Positions 45,156 through 54,143 are shown, counted from the first letter of the stretch. The stretch: DNA of 64,000 nucleotides from Neiella litorisoli (GCF_014773395.1 NZ_JACXAF010000019.1:28625-92624), one strand, 5' to 3'. Made by a program: numbers and translations. The notes: a model not told the origin generated them from the letters alone.

Positions 45156-46564
45156 ATAATTTGAGCCGCTAAAACAACAACACAGGTAGCCATTACCGAA
45201 ATCACACTACCTCTATCTTTAATGGAAAAAACAATCGGATCATCATGCATTTCGCCGCGATGAGTTTTCACCCACATTCGCAACAGCCAATAACCGAGCA
45301 TCGGAATAGCCAGCCACAGTAGCTCAGGCTCCTGATATTGGTTGGTAAGGACATTGTTGTTGGCATAAAAGCTAAACATCAAAATCGACAGAGTCGCTGA
45401 AGAAGTACCAAAACCGAGAAATACAGGGTAATCCGAGTAATTGTAATCGCGGCCAGATACGGCATCTTTGTTTTCCAGTTCCAGCGCTTTTAATTCGGCG
45501 CAACGCTTGACTAAGGCCAGACTTAAAAACACGAACATTGAGAACGACAACAGCCAAAACGACACCACCGCGCCAATCGCCACCGCGCCAGCAAATATTC
45601 GAATGCTGTAAAGCGAAGCCAGCATAATCACATCAATACCGAAAAAGCGCTTGAGCTTGAATGAGTATGCCAATGTCATGATTAAGTAGAGCAGCAAGAC
45701 GCCAGTGAATGCCGGTGAAACTAACCAAGACAATACCAGCGAAACCACCAGCAAAACGGCTGCAACCATGATCCCCTGCGTGATACTGATGGCACATGAG
45801 GCCAACGGGCGATTGCGTTTACGTTGGTGTTGCCGGTCAGCTGGCAAATCCACTAAATCATTAAAAATATAAGTCGATGAAGCCAATAGGCTAAATGATA
45901 AGAAAGCGCCGACGGTGGCCCACAACGCATCGATGGTGGTGAGGTGCCAAGAAACAAATAACGGCACGAAAATCAGCACATTCTTTAGCCACTGGTGAAC
46001 TCGAAGCTGCTTCAGCCACACCAATAGCGATGCGCGCTGCTCATCAAAGCGACCATTGAATGTGGTACCACTGGCAAGTTTTCGCGCCGACGATGTCGGG
46101 TTCACTAAGTAGCTTTCTTGCGCTTCCGCAAACAGCTCAAAGTCTTCTGACGAGTTACCTGCATAGGCAAAATTTGGTTGTTCTTGCTTGATGGCGGCAA
46201 GCTTATTCTTGCCTTTGAGATTGCGATCAGCAGAACTGCTTAAATGGCGCGAAAACAGCGGGTAGCGTTGAACAAACAACTCGGCAATGGATTCATTACT
46301 AGCAGTTGCCAACACCAACTCTCGCGAGCCCGACTCTGCTTGCAAAAAGTCATGAAATTCAGGGTTTAATGGAATCAGTCCGACATCAGGTTGACTATAT
46401 TGAGACAACTGATGCTTGAGGTGGGACTTACCTTTTAGTAACCATAAAAATGCTAGGAACAGAACCAAAGGGTTGACCTTTAATGCTTCCCAAAAACTCT
46501 CCAGAAGCATATCGCTCTTGATAAACGTGCCATCAAGATCAACATACAAAGGTACCTTGTCCAT
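45152..46564 (-). CDS. HAD phosphatase-UbiA prenyltransferase fusion
   Basis: The 470-residue protein has two domains. Residues 1-170 are a HAD-type phosphatase: 'YVDLDGTFIKSD' (7-18) with nucleophile Asp9 and acid Asp11, then 'TASNES' and 'YAGNSSEDFELF'. From about 185 to the end is a UbiA prenyltransferase with eight or nine helices. 'HQWLKNVLIFVPLF' opens it, and 'NDLVDLPADRQHQRKRNRPLAS' (235-256) binds pyrophosphate. UbiA proteins of this branch attach phosphoribose from PRPP to decaprenyl phosphate, and a HAD domain could remove the 5-phosphate. It is the first gene of the minus-strand operon, with GGAAG just before the ATG. Confidence 0.85.
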   Translation of the reverse strand: MDKVPLYVDLDGTFIKSDMLLESFWEALKVNPLVLFLAFLWLLKGKSHLKHQLSQYSQPDVGLIPLNPEFHDFLQAESGSRELVLATASNESIAELFVQRYPLFSRHLSSSADRNLKGKNKLAAIKQEQPNFAYAGNSSEDFELFAEAQESYLVNPTSSARKLASGTTFNGRFDEQRASLLVWLKQLRVHQWLKNVLIFVPLFVSWHLTTIDALWATVGAFLSFSLLASSTYIFNDLVDLPADRQHQRKRNRPLASCAISITQGIMVAAVLLVVSLVLSWLVSPAFTGVLLLYLIMTLAYSFKLKRFFGIDVIMLASLYSIRIFAGAVAIGAVVSFWLLSFSMFVFLSLALVKRCAELKALELENKDAVSGRDYNYSDYPVFLGFGTSSATLSILMFSFYANNNVLTNQYQEPELLWLAIPMLGYWLLRMWVKTHRGEMHDDPIVFSIKDRGSVISVMATCVVVLAAQII

Positions 46565-46879
46565 AAACTTCCGTCCCTGCTAAGTTTTATCTGTGACATC
46601 CTAAATGAGCACAAAACGAATGCGCAAGCTGAAATTTCATACAACCTTGGCGCAAACAAACAACCTCATGACCAAGGAAGTCATGGCCAAGGGCAGCTAA
46701 TCATCCTGTCAAACTCGCATTGCGAGCGCATGACAAAGCAGCATTTAATAGTATGGCTGGCGCCAATACGCCGCACAGTTTGAGTAGTTACCCTTAGCGG
46801 TTATCGGTGTTCATTTCGCCAGCCTTGGTGTAGAGTTTTAACGATTGATCAATTTGTTAGCTGGTACGGAAACCTCCAC
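46565..46879. other. Divergent intergenic region
   Basis: These 315 bases separate the minus-strand operon start from the plus-strand acyltransferase gene and must hold both promoters. No open frame of note and no GG-N10-GC (sigma-54) match was found on the plus strand. The only clear structure is a bipartite palindrome at 46707-46735, listed separately. No strong -35/-10 pair can be named. Confidence 0.6.
46707..46735. promoter_or_regulatory. Bipartite inverted repeat, candidate operator
   Basis: An inner perfect hairpin CTCGC-att-GCGAG (46714-46726) is nested in an outer pair TGTCA (46707-46711) and TGACA (46731-46735). It lies in the middle of a divergent promoter region, so a regulator-binding site is plausible. 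A run of T's is absent, so it is not a terminator. The function is a guess. Confidence 0.3.
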
Positions 46880-47467
46880 ATGAAGCAGAATCTTAAGCAC
46901 CTGTTGGGTTGGTTAGCCGCCTTAGTGGTCTCGCCGCTGACAATTAGCTTTCTCGCTTTTAAGCTACTGCTAAAAGGCCGCACCCCACATTTTGCTGGGT
47001 ATTCGCAGTTTCTCAGTTTGTTTCCAGGCTTGATCGGTAGTTACATTCGCTATGGCTTTTATCGTTTCACCTTAACGCAATGCGTTGCTGATGGCGTTAT
47101 TGGCTTTGGCGCATTATTTTCCCAAGCCGATACCGATTTAGGGCGAGGCGTCTATATTGGCCCTCAATGCAACATCGGTAGCTGCGCCATCGGAGCCAAT
47201 ACCCTACTAGGCAGCGGCGTCCACGTGATGAGTGGCAAGGGCCAACATAACTTTGCCGATTTAACTACACCAATCAAAGATCAAGGCGGCGCCTTAACCA
47301 AAGTCAACATCGGTGAGGACTGCTGGATTGGTAACGGCGCCCTTATTCTGGCTAATGTTGGCAATCATTGTGTGGTTGGTGCTGGCTCAGTTGTCACACA
47401 GGACTTGCCTGATTACTCCATTGCTGCCGGCAACCCCGCAAAAGTCATCAAACAGCGCAACAGCTAA
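46880..47467 (+). CDS. Hexapeptide-repeat acyltransferase
   Basis: The 195-residue protein begins with a hydrophobic segment (about 8-28). It continues as a left-handed beta-helix with repeats such as 'GVYIGPQCNIG', 'IGANTLLGSGVHV' and 'VNIGEDCWIGNGALI'. It ends with 'VVGAGSVVTQDLPDYSIAAGNPAKVI', the signature of the maltose/virginiamycin O-acetyltransferase family. The catalytic His lies in 'GKGQHNF'. It would acetylate a sugar hydroxyl or amine using acetyl-CoA or acyl-ACP. It is the first gene of the XrtA accessory operon, and its TAA overlaps the next ATG by one base (TAATG). Confidence 0.88.
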   Translation: MKQNLKHLLGWLAALVVSPLTISFLAFKLLLKGRTPHFAGYSQFLSLFPGLIGSYIRYGFYRFTLTQCVADGVIGFGALFSQADTDLGRGVYIGPQCNIGSCAIGANTLLGSGVHVMSGKGQHNFADLTTPIKDQGGALTKVNIGEDCWIGNGALILANVGNHCVVGAGSVVTQDLPDYSIAAGNPAKVIKQRNS

Positions 47468-48462
47468 TGTCTGAATCAAGCCAAGTCGCGACACCTCCCG
47501 CCACCGATATTGAACTGACGCCCGAATGGCAAGATTGCCTGTATCGCCATTGCTTCAGTACGGCAGATGTTCTGCGCTCTGCCGAAGCCAACGGCGCGAT
47601 TTATCGTTTCATCCAGCGAGCCAACAACTATGGCTTTACCACCATTGCGCCATTGCGGAATTTTTTTGTCACCTTAGCCAAGCCAAGCCAGCAACTCGCA
47701 GCGCCACAACACCACCGCATTTGTCAGCAAGTGTTATCACAGCGTTGGCATATGGCCGAAATAGGAGTGGCAGACGGCAACGACGATTTCATCAAAAATG
47801 CTTGCGATTTTTTGGCGACAAACGGTTATCCCTATAAAGTCGTCGACCAATTCGACAACTGGCGCTTGTCAGTAAAAGGTAGTTTTACCGAATATATGGC
47901 CCAGCGCCCAAGCCGGCTTAAAAACACCATAAAGCGCAAACGTCGCAAACTAGAAAATGATCAGGTAGCGGTTGAATTCATCATTGCCGAAAACACTGAA
48001 CAAGCCAAAGCTCATTGGCAGGACTATTGCCATGTCTACCAGCAAAGCTGGAAACCAGAAGAGGAAAAACTCTCATTCATCGCCGAGTTTGTTGAACTAG
48101 CGGCATCCAGAGGCTGGCTCCGTATGGGCTTGCTGTACTTCAATGGTGTTCCAGCTGCGGCTCAGATTTGGTTTGTGTATCAGGGTAAAGCGAACATTTT
48201 TAAGCTTGCTTACTGCCCAAAGCAAAAAACTTACTCTCCTGGGACATTACTGACAGCGCATCTGATGGCTCATGTTTTTGACCACGATCGAGTTGCTGTT
48301 GTCGATTTCGGAATGGGCGATGAACCTTACAAAGCAGACTGGATGAGTGAGCGCAAAGTCAGACAAAGCATCATAGCCTTTAATCACCGCAGTTTTTTTG
48401 GCAAACTGGCGCAGTTTCGCTACCAATTGTTACCTCGGATAAAGCACAGATTACAGACCTAA
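47467..48462 (+). CDS. GNAT/CelD-like acyltransferase
   Basis: The 331-residue protein matches the CelD/BcsL (Acetyltransf_6) type of GNAT. 'SRLKNTIKRKRRKLE' near 159-173 is the positively charged helix of the family. 'GLLYFNGVPAAAQIWFVYQGKANIFKLAY' holds the acyl-CoA-binding strand region, and 'VVDFGMGDEPYKADW' matches the closing DFG-G-E-YK motif. These proteins acylate polysaccharide precursors or lipid-linked sugars. In exosortase loci they are usually found next to an acyl carrier protein gene, as here. It is coupled on both sides by TAATG overlaps. The acyl donor may be the ACP encoded next (inference). Confidence 0.85.
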   Translation: MSESSQVATPPATDIELTPEWQDCLYRHCFSTADVLRSAEANGAIYRFIQRANNYGFTTIAPLRNFFVTLAKPSQQLAAPQHHRICQQVLSQRWHMAEIGVADGNDDFIKNACDFLATNGYPYKVVDQFDNWRLSVKGSFTEYMAQRPSRLKNTIKRKRRKLENDQVAVEFIIAENTEQAKAHWQDYCHVYQQSWKPEEEKLSFIAEFVELAASRGWLRMGLLYFNGVPAAAQIWFVYQGKANIFKLAYCPKQKTYSPGTLLTAHLMAHVFDHDRVAVVDFGMGDEPYKADWMSERKVRQSIIAFNHRSFFGKLAQFRYQLLPRIKHRLQT

Positions 48463-48722
48463 TGACTCTTAGTTCCCGTCAACGCGACCAACTTATTACT
48501 ATTCTCCAGCAACTGCTGCCGGGCCATGCAATTGAGCAGTGGACGGAACAAACCGGCTTGATTGGCGACATTCCCGAGTTCGATTCAATGATGTTGACCA
48601 ATCTGCTGACTTCGATTGAAGATGTTTATGGGGTTGATATCGATGAGTCGGAATTATCAATGGATGACTTTGTTGATTGGGGCTCATTGCAACGACTGAC
48701 TGCTCGGTTAGTTCACCAATAA
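48462..48722 (+). CDS. Acyl carrier protein
   Basis: The 86-residue acidic protein has the four-helix carrier-protein pattern, with the phosphopantetheine site 'EFDSMML' (Ser42) at the start of helix II. It follows 'GLIGDIP' and precedes 'LLTSIEDVYGVDIDESEL'. It lacks the usual D-S-L and has D-S-M instead, as in dedicated exosortase-locus carriers rather than fatty-acid AcpP. It should be loaded by the AMP-forming ligase encoded at 58251-59816 and serve the acyltransferases nearby. It overlaps the upstream gene by one base and lies 14 bases before the hydrolase fusion. Confidence 0.9.
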   Translation: MTLSSRQRDQLITILQQLLPGHAIEQWTEQTGLIGDIPEFDSMMLTNLLTSIEDVYGVDIDESELSMDDFVDWGSLQRLTARLVHQ

Positions 48723-48736
48723 CGGTGAAGCTCGTC

Positions 48737-50323
48737 ATGGATAGACGGCTATTTTACCTCCCAGACCTAAAGACTCAGGCCAACCTGCTTTGTTGCGAAA
48801 CGCCAGCAACAACAACCGAACAGCACACAATTGTTATCGTTCCTCCGTTACTTGAGGAAATGAACGCTTGCCGCCGCCACATTGCAGAATATGCGGCTCA
48901 AGCGTCATTGCACGGATACAAGACGCTCTATTTCGATTTACTTGGCAGCGGCGACAGTGCGCTCGAACTCGCCGATATCAACTCGCTAGCTATGTGGCAA
49001 GCCAATATCGATACCTTGCTGGCGCTCGCCACAACTCCTGTTACTTTGATCGCGATTCGCTCTGGCGTACTGTTACTCAGCGCACAGCAACTCGCTGATT
49101 GGCCAGTGCAATTGTGGCAGCCAGAACTCAGCGGCCAGCGCTGGGTCAAAGCAATCCGTCGAGCTCAGCACTTAATGCCGCAAAGTCCCGCCGACCCAAA
49201 CGACGATTTCACTGATTATCAGGGCTATACGATTGCCAATTCGTTGCTCGATGAGATTGCCGCGGTTGATTTGTCATCGCAGCTCGATCCGAGCCGACAT
49301 ACGCTGCAATATGTTGACGGGCTAGCGCCGCTCAACAGCAAGTTGGCCATGCAAACAATTGCGAGTTATGCATTTTGGCAACACAACGAGCGCACTGATG
49401 ACACCATGCAGGCATGGTTTGACGCATCGCTAGCCAAGCTCGCCACGCAGACACATCATATTGCGCCACGTTCAGCTGAACACACATCTAACACTGAGCG
49501 ACAGCCAAAGCACTCCGTCACCCAATCGAGTCAAGAATCAATCAAATGCCTGCCAGTCAACAATCGCGTTATATTCGTCGGTCAACACGATACTGACGTA
49601 GCAGGTGTCTCTGTTGTGTTTTTGCCCGGTCGTCCACAAACTCGAGTTGGCCCTCATCGGCTCTTCGTGTCGCTAGCTCGACAATTGGCAGCAAGCGGCA
49701 TCAGTGCAACTCGTGTTGAATACATTGGCTGGGGTGATGGCACTGGGCCAGCTCAAACTTACCAGTCACCATCCGCAGAATTGACAGCAGTTATCCGCTG
49801 GTTAAAGCAACAAAAGCCGAACGATCATATTGTGCTGTGCGGTTTATGTGACGGCGCGACTTTAAGTTTGCTAGCATCGCCGAACGAATGCTCTGGGCTG
49901 ATTCTACTCAACCCGTTTTTTGATAATGATGCGGCTTGGTCTGGCGCCTTGCTAGAAGATCATTACCTGACCCAAGCAACTGACATGCAGGCTTTATTGC
50001 GCCACCTGAAACAGCCTTGGCTGCTGCCAGCTAAAGTAGCCGGATTGCTCAAGCATTGGTGGCAAAGTAAAGCACCATCGCCGCAATCAAGTACCAGCCC
50101 CGCAATCAGCCAACTCAAGTCGAGCTCACTACCGACTCTTTTATGCTGGTCGGAGCATGATCTCACCGCCAAACAATCGCAATTACAACTGCAAGAATGG
50201 CTTAACAAGCCGCAACAAACTGTTAAGCTAGAAACGATTGAACACGCGGATCACACCTTTTCGAATTCCAGTAGTCAGCACCAGTTGTTCGCGCGAATAC
50301 TGAAGTTCTTAAACACGATTTAA
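48737..50323 (+). CDS. Fused exosortase A-associated hydrolase 2 and hydrolase 1
   Basis: The 528-residue protein carries two alpha/beta-hydrolase domains. Residues about 30-235 match XrtA hydrolase 2: 'PPLLEEMNACRR' (36-47), 'DLLGSGDS' (67-74) and 'IRSGVLL', where a nucleophile elbow would stand. Residues about 275-528 match hydrolase 1: 'LPGRPQTRVGPHRLF' (296-310), 'GLCDGATLSL' (369-378) with Cys371 at the elbow, and 'EHADHTFS' with the late His. A Ser/Gln/His-rich linker (about 240-274) joins them. No ATG, GTG or TTG stands near the second domain's start, so it is one polypeptide. In other exosortase A loci these are separate genes. The second half probably thioesterifies or hydrolyses acyl intermediates. 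Confidence 0.8.
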   Translation: MDRRLFYLPDLKTQANLLCCETPATTTEQHTIVIVPPLLEEMNACRRHIAEYAAQASLHGYKTLYFDLLGSGDSALELADINSLAMWQANIDTLLALATTPVTLIAIRSGVLLLSAQQLADWPVQLWQPELSGQRWVKAIRRAQHLMPQSPADPNDDFTDYQGYTIANSLLDEIAAVDLSSQLDPSRHTLQYVDGLAPLNSKLAMQTIASYAFWQHNERTDDTMQAWFDASLAKLATQTHHIAPRSAEHTSNTERQPKHSVTQSSQESIKCLPVNNRVIFVGQHDTDVAGVSVVFLPGRPQTRVGPHRLFVSLARQLAASGISATRVEYIGWGDGTGPAQTYQSPSAELTAVIRWLKQQKPNDHIVLCGLCDGATLSLLASPNECSGLILLNPFFDNDAAWSGALLEDHYLTQATDMQALLRHLKQPWLLPAKVAGLLKHWWQSKAPSPQSSTSPAISQLKSSSLPTLLCWSEHDLTAKQSQLQLQEWLNKPQQTVKLETIEHADHTFSNSSSQHQLFARILKFLNTI

Positions 50324-50352
50324 CTAAAAAGAACCCAAGTTAAGGCAAGCCA

Positions 50353-53118
50353 ATGAAAGGAATACTCAGGCCCATCACTGCAGCAATGATCGTCACTCTT
50401 GCCGCATGCCAACCAGCCGAAGTTTCAAGCGATGAACACCTAGCTAACGCCAAGCGTTACATCAATAACAATAATCAAGATGCAGCGATTATTGAGTTGA
50501 AGAATGCCGTTCGGCAAATGCCAGAACTGACCGAGGCCAGAGTTCTGTTAGGGACTATTTACTACGAGCAAGGTTTGTATTTGGCGGCAGAAAAGGAGCT
50601 TCGGGCCGCGTTGTCTAGCGGAGCTGATCGCAACCTAGTGTTGCCGCAATTGGCACTTTGCTATTACAAAACACTCGAATTTAAAAAGCTCAATGAGTTA
50701 GCCACAGAAATCCCACAACTATCACAAGATGCGGCTGCGAGTCTTTACTCCATTCAAGCTCTCGCTTTACTGGCGCAAGATAAGCCAGAAGAGGCAAGTG
50801 ATATGTTATTGGCAGCCGAACAGAAGCATTCCGAAAACGTCTACGCACAACTCGGCCGATTAGCCGCTGATGCCAATAGCGAAGAAGGTTTGGCATCCAT
50901 TGAAGCGTCATTGGCACTGGTAGACGAACTGCAAAAAGCGGCTCCAACCAATGTCGATGTGCTGCTGATGAAAGGGCATTTACAGCAGGCTCAGAAACAG
51001 TACGCCGAGGCTGTCGAAGCCTATCGGCAGGCCCTAGAAATGGCGCCACATGCACCTCAGCACAGGCTGTATCTTGCTCTCGCTCTGATGCAAAACAATA
51101 AACCGGAAGAAGCGGAGCCATTGGTCAACGAACTGCTCAAGGTTGCCAAGCACCATCCGCAAATCAACGAACTAAAAGCACGAATCGAATTCGATCGCAA
51201 AGACTACAGCAACGCTCAACTTTATGCAGAGCGAGCTATTCAGAATGGCTCAGATACCACCACCGTGCTAGCCCTAGCCGGAATCTCGTCACTTCGACAA
51301 GGCGAGTATGAACAGGCATACAAGCACTTGGGACGCGTCGAATCTAGGCTGCCATCGGGGCATATGATCAAGCGGCTTTATGCTTACGTCCAGTTACAGC
51401 TGGGCTATACCCAAGAAGCATCTGCAACGCTCGATGCACTAACTGATTTGACACCAGAAGACGCTCCATTGTTCTCAACTGCAACCGGACAACTTGCCCA
51501 AGCAGGAGATACCGCCAAAGCGCTTGAGTTTGCTGAGCAAGCCAATAGCCTTAGCTTTTCAAGTGAAAGCTCGATGCGAGTGGGTATCCTAAAGCTAGCT
51601 AACGAGGATCAAGATGGTGTTGCCGATCTGGAACGCGCTTTAGCATCCAACCCCGAAATGATCGAAGCGCGCCTATCTTTAGTTTATAGCCTAATTACAC
51701 AAGAAAAATATCAGCAGGCAATGTCTGTCAGCGACGAGCTGATTGCGATGGAACCACAAGACCCTCGCGGCTATACCCTAAAAGCTTTAGTAACCGCACG
51801 CTTGGGAGATGCCGAAAAGGCGCTCGCACTAGTTGAAACGGCCTTAGAGCATGATCCTGATGATCCGATCACATTACTCAGTAAAACCAACCTTTTGCTC
51901 GCTGCAGAACGGCCAGATGAAGCTTTTGAAGCAGCAAAACAAAATTTAGCACGTAACCCAGCACAGTTTTATGTCGCTCGCAACTTCGTCACCGTCGCTG
52001 CAGAGGCGGACAAGCAACAACAAGCAATAGCGTGGAGCAACGAGCTAATCAGCAACGACTCGAAACAAGCAAACGTGTATTGGGCTAACGGCATTACACT
52101 CGCCAAAACAGGCGACACAGCAAGCGCCACCGTACAGTTGGCGAAGCTCGATGATCAATCCCATACTGAGGCAACTCGAATGCTTTTGGGCGATCTGTAC
52201 ATTCAATCAGGTCAAATTAAACAAGCCCAAGACAACTGTGAAAAGTGGCTGGCCGAGTTTCCTAACAGCCTGCAAGCACAGCTAAGAATGATTGCAATAT
52301 TTGAACTCCAGCGCGATTACTCCAACGCCCTTCGCCAGACACAATTGGCTCGTTCGAAGTTTCCACAATCTCAGCGTTTGGGTCTGATCGAAGCCAGCTT
52401 ATTAGTTGATAATCAACGCCATCGAGATGCTAAATTGGCATTGCAAAAACTAGATGCTGAATTGATGACCCACCCAGTTGCGACTCGACTTCAAGCTCGC
52501 ATCGCGGTGCAAGAAAAAGATTTCGATAACGCCATCACTTTGTGGCAGAAATATTATGAGCAAAGCCAAAGTATGCCTGCCCTTATTGCGCTAACCGATA
52601 CCCATTTGCTCATTGGCCAATACGATGAAGCGGAAGCTTTGCTCAAGGCAGAGCAGGCCAACTTCGAAAATAACGCTCCTATATACAACAAGTTAGCCTA
52701 TATCGATTTGCAGCGCGAGCAGACATCCAGCGCCATCGATAATTACCTTAAAGTGCTCGAGTTGGATCCTCAAAACCTGACTGCGCTCAACAACGTCGCT
52801 TGGTTATACCTTCAGAGCGGCGACTACAAAAAAGCCGTGTCTTTCTCGGAACAATCTTTCGAGCAGGCCGGTCAGTTCCCTATGATTGCCGACACATATG
52901 GTTATGCATTGCTAAAAGACGGTAACGTTGCCAAAGCAGAAACGGTGTTAGCAACCGCATATGAGAAAAGCGCTGGTAACGCTGAAATTGAGCTTCACTA
53001 TGCCGAAGCGCTGCTGGCCGCAGGTAAAAACCGACAGGCACAAAAAATTATTGCAAATGCCAAGCCGGAGTCTGAGGAGTTAACTGCATTGAAAACATCT
53101 CTAGAACGTCAGCTTTAA
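50353..53118 (+). CDS. prsT: PEP-CTERM system TPR-repeat lipoprotein PrsT
   Basis: The 921-residue protein has a signal peptide with lipobox 'LAAC' (Cys19) and is otherwise built of tandem TPR repeats. The helical pairs often read 'A-LLG-IYYEQGLY-AAEKEL' or 'YNKLAYIDLQREQTSSAIDNY'. Length and architecture match PrsT of exosortase A loci, which is about 900 residues. It is thought to act in the periplasm or at the outer membrane in assembling or exporting the exopolysaccharide or PEP-CTERM proteins. It starts 29 bases after the hydrolase fusion, with TTAAGG as ribosome site. A strong hairpin terminator follows 30 bases downstream. No frame damage is seen. Confidence 0.93.
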   Translation: MKGILRPITAAMIVTLAACQPAEVSSDEHLANAKRYINNNNQDAAIIELKNAVRQMPELTEARVLLGTIYYEQGLYLAAEKELRAALSSGADRNLVLPQLALCYYKTLEFKKLNELATEIPQLSQDAAASLYSIQALALLAQDKPEEASDMLLAAEQKHSENVYAQLGRLAADANSEEGLASIEASLALVDELQKAAPTNVDVLLMKGHLQQAQKQYAEAVEAYRQALEMAPHAPQHRLYLALALMQNNKPEEAEPLVNELLKVAKHHPQINELKARIEFDRKDYSNAQLYAERAIQNGSDTTTVLALAGISSLRQGEYEQAYKHLGRVESRLPSGHMIKRLYAYVQLQLGYTQEASATLDALTDLTPEDAPLFSTATGQLAQAGDTAKALEFAEQANSLSFSSESSMRVGILKLANEDQDGVADLERALASNPEMIEARLSLVYSLITQEKYQQAMSVSDELIAMEPQDPRGYTLKALVTARLGDAEKALALVETALEHDPDDPITLLSKTNLLLAAERPDEAFEAAKQNLARNPAQFYVARNFVTVAAEADKQQQAIAWSNELISNDSKQANVYWANGITLAKTGDTASATVQLAKLDDQSHTEATRMLLGDLYIQSGQIKQAQDNCEKWLAEFPNSLQAQLRMIAIFELQRDYSNALRQTQLARSKFPQSQRLGLIEASLLVDNQRHRDAKLALQKLDAELMTHPVATRLQARIAVQEKDFDNAITLWQKYYEQSQSMPALIALTDTHLLIGQYDEAEALLKAEQANFENNAPIYNKLAYIDLQREQTSSAIDNYLKVLELDPQNLTALNNVAWLYLQSGDYKKAVSFSEQSFEQAGQFPMIADTYGYALLKDGNVAKAETVLATAYEKSAGNAEIELHYAEALLAAGKNRQAQKIIANAKPESEELTALKTSLERQL

Positions 53119-53149
53119 CACCGCTCACAGCAATCGCTATTGTGTAACT

Positions 53150-53180
53150 AAAAAGCCAGCATTTAACATGCTGGCTTTTT
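53150..53180. terminator. Bidirectional rho-independent terminator
   Basis: An A-run, the stem AGCCAGCAT-ttaac-ATGCTGGCT and a T-run form a hairpin with flanking A's and T's on both sides. It can stop transcription from prsT (plus) and from the convergent acyltransferase gene (minus). It lies between the two stop codons, as expected for a shared terminator. Confidence 0.85.
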
Positions 53181-53222
53181 ACTGTTTTTTGTATGGCAAC
53201 GGCAAATAAAGGTTCGCCCCCG

Positions 53223-54101
53223 TTACTGGTACATTCTCTTTTGGGTCTCACAAAATTTTTCAGAGGGCGACATGGCTTCTAATCGAGCCTGTTCGCGTTG
53301 CTTCTCGATTTCTTTATCGATGACAGCAAAAAGCCTCTTAAAACCCCTTGGCAAGCTAGCGTGTAACATTTCAGCATTAATGTAATAAGGAGCTCTGATG
53401 CCATGATAATCGACGGCAGGCCCAAGCTGCTTAAACTTGACACCGATAAAGGCCATACTTCTGGCCAATCGAGGTTCCATCATCACAAAGCAGTGTTTAT
53501 TGCCACTTCGAATGGCCAATGCCGCTCCAGCCAAATACAAGCCAATCGCTAAAAATGGAAAGCAACGAAGCTCCTCTTTCGAATAGCTACCTTCATTGAT
53601 GACACCAGTAGCAGCCCCTTTATATTTGTCCATTTGACGACGGCGATAACTCGCAGGTACAGCAAGCCTAGACATTTCACATACTTCATTTCTGTTGAAA
53701 TCACTCGGCTTCAAATCCGCTCCTTCTAGAGCATGTTGGCAGTACTTTTCGATAGGAAGCAACTCATCATCATTTTGCGGCGATACAATCCGAATAGTAC
53801 CTGCGTGGTCTGACGTTTGCTTGCGCTGAATTAAGCAATAACGACTGAAACGATCAAAGTCGTCCTTTTCCATTTTTTCGGGCCTAGGGTCTTCGAATTC
53901 AAGTTCTTCACAATAAACTTGATGGCGGATTCGAAACGTCTCGTTCACAGTTTCTTCGTGATACGCCACTACCGGTTTCAAAAACTTTGAAAAATGTTTA
54001 GCGATCTTACGGCCCTCCCGACTCACCAACAGCTGGCCTCCCCAGCTTATAATTTTTCCGATGACAGGCAACTGAGCTAAACGCCTTAATTTTCGATTCA
54101 T
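53223..54101 (-). CDS. PEP-CTERM/exosortase system-associated N-acyltransferase
   Basis: The 292-residue protein shows the exosortase-locus variant of the N-acyl amino acid synthase (GNAT-fold) family. 'FRIRHQVYCEELEFEDPRP' (about 56-74) and 'DHAGTIRIVSPQ' (97-108) come early. 'EVCEMSRLAVPASYRRR' and 'LYLAGAALAIRSGNKHCFVMMEPRLAR' follow. The family resembles LuxI-type and acyl-ACP-using acyltransferases, so acyl-ACP is a likely donor. It lies on the minus strand, facing prsT across a shared terminator and diverging from the PEP-CTERM gene. It is a single-gene unit, with GAGGG about eight bases before the ATG. Confidence 0.88.
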   Translation of the reverse strand: MNRKLRRLAQLPVIGKIISWGGQLLVSREGRKIAKHFSKFLKPVVAYHEETVNETFRIRHQVYCEELEFEDPRPEKMEKDDFDRFSRYCLIQRKQTSDHAGTIRIVSPQNDDELLPIEKYCQHALEGADLKPSDFNRNEVCEMSRLAVPASYRRRQMDKYKGAATGVINEGSYSKEELRCFPFLAIGLYLAGAALAIRSGNKHCFVMMEPRLARSMAFIGVKFKQLGPAVDYHGIRAPYYINAEMLHASLPRGFKRLFAVIDKEIEKQREQARLEAMSPSEKFCETQKRMYQ

Positions 54102-54143
54102 TCAGGAGCCCTCACTCATTTGACCGACCCTAGTCATTGCCAA

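Noticed and set aside
48462..50323. A frameshift or assembly error joining two hydrolase genes
   Set aside because: One frame stays open through a linker of normal composition, and no start codon or ribosome site for a second gene is present near the junction.
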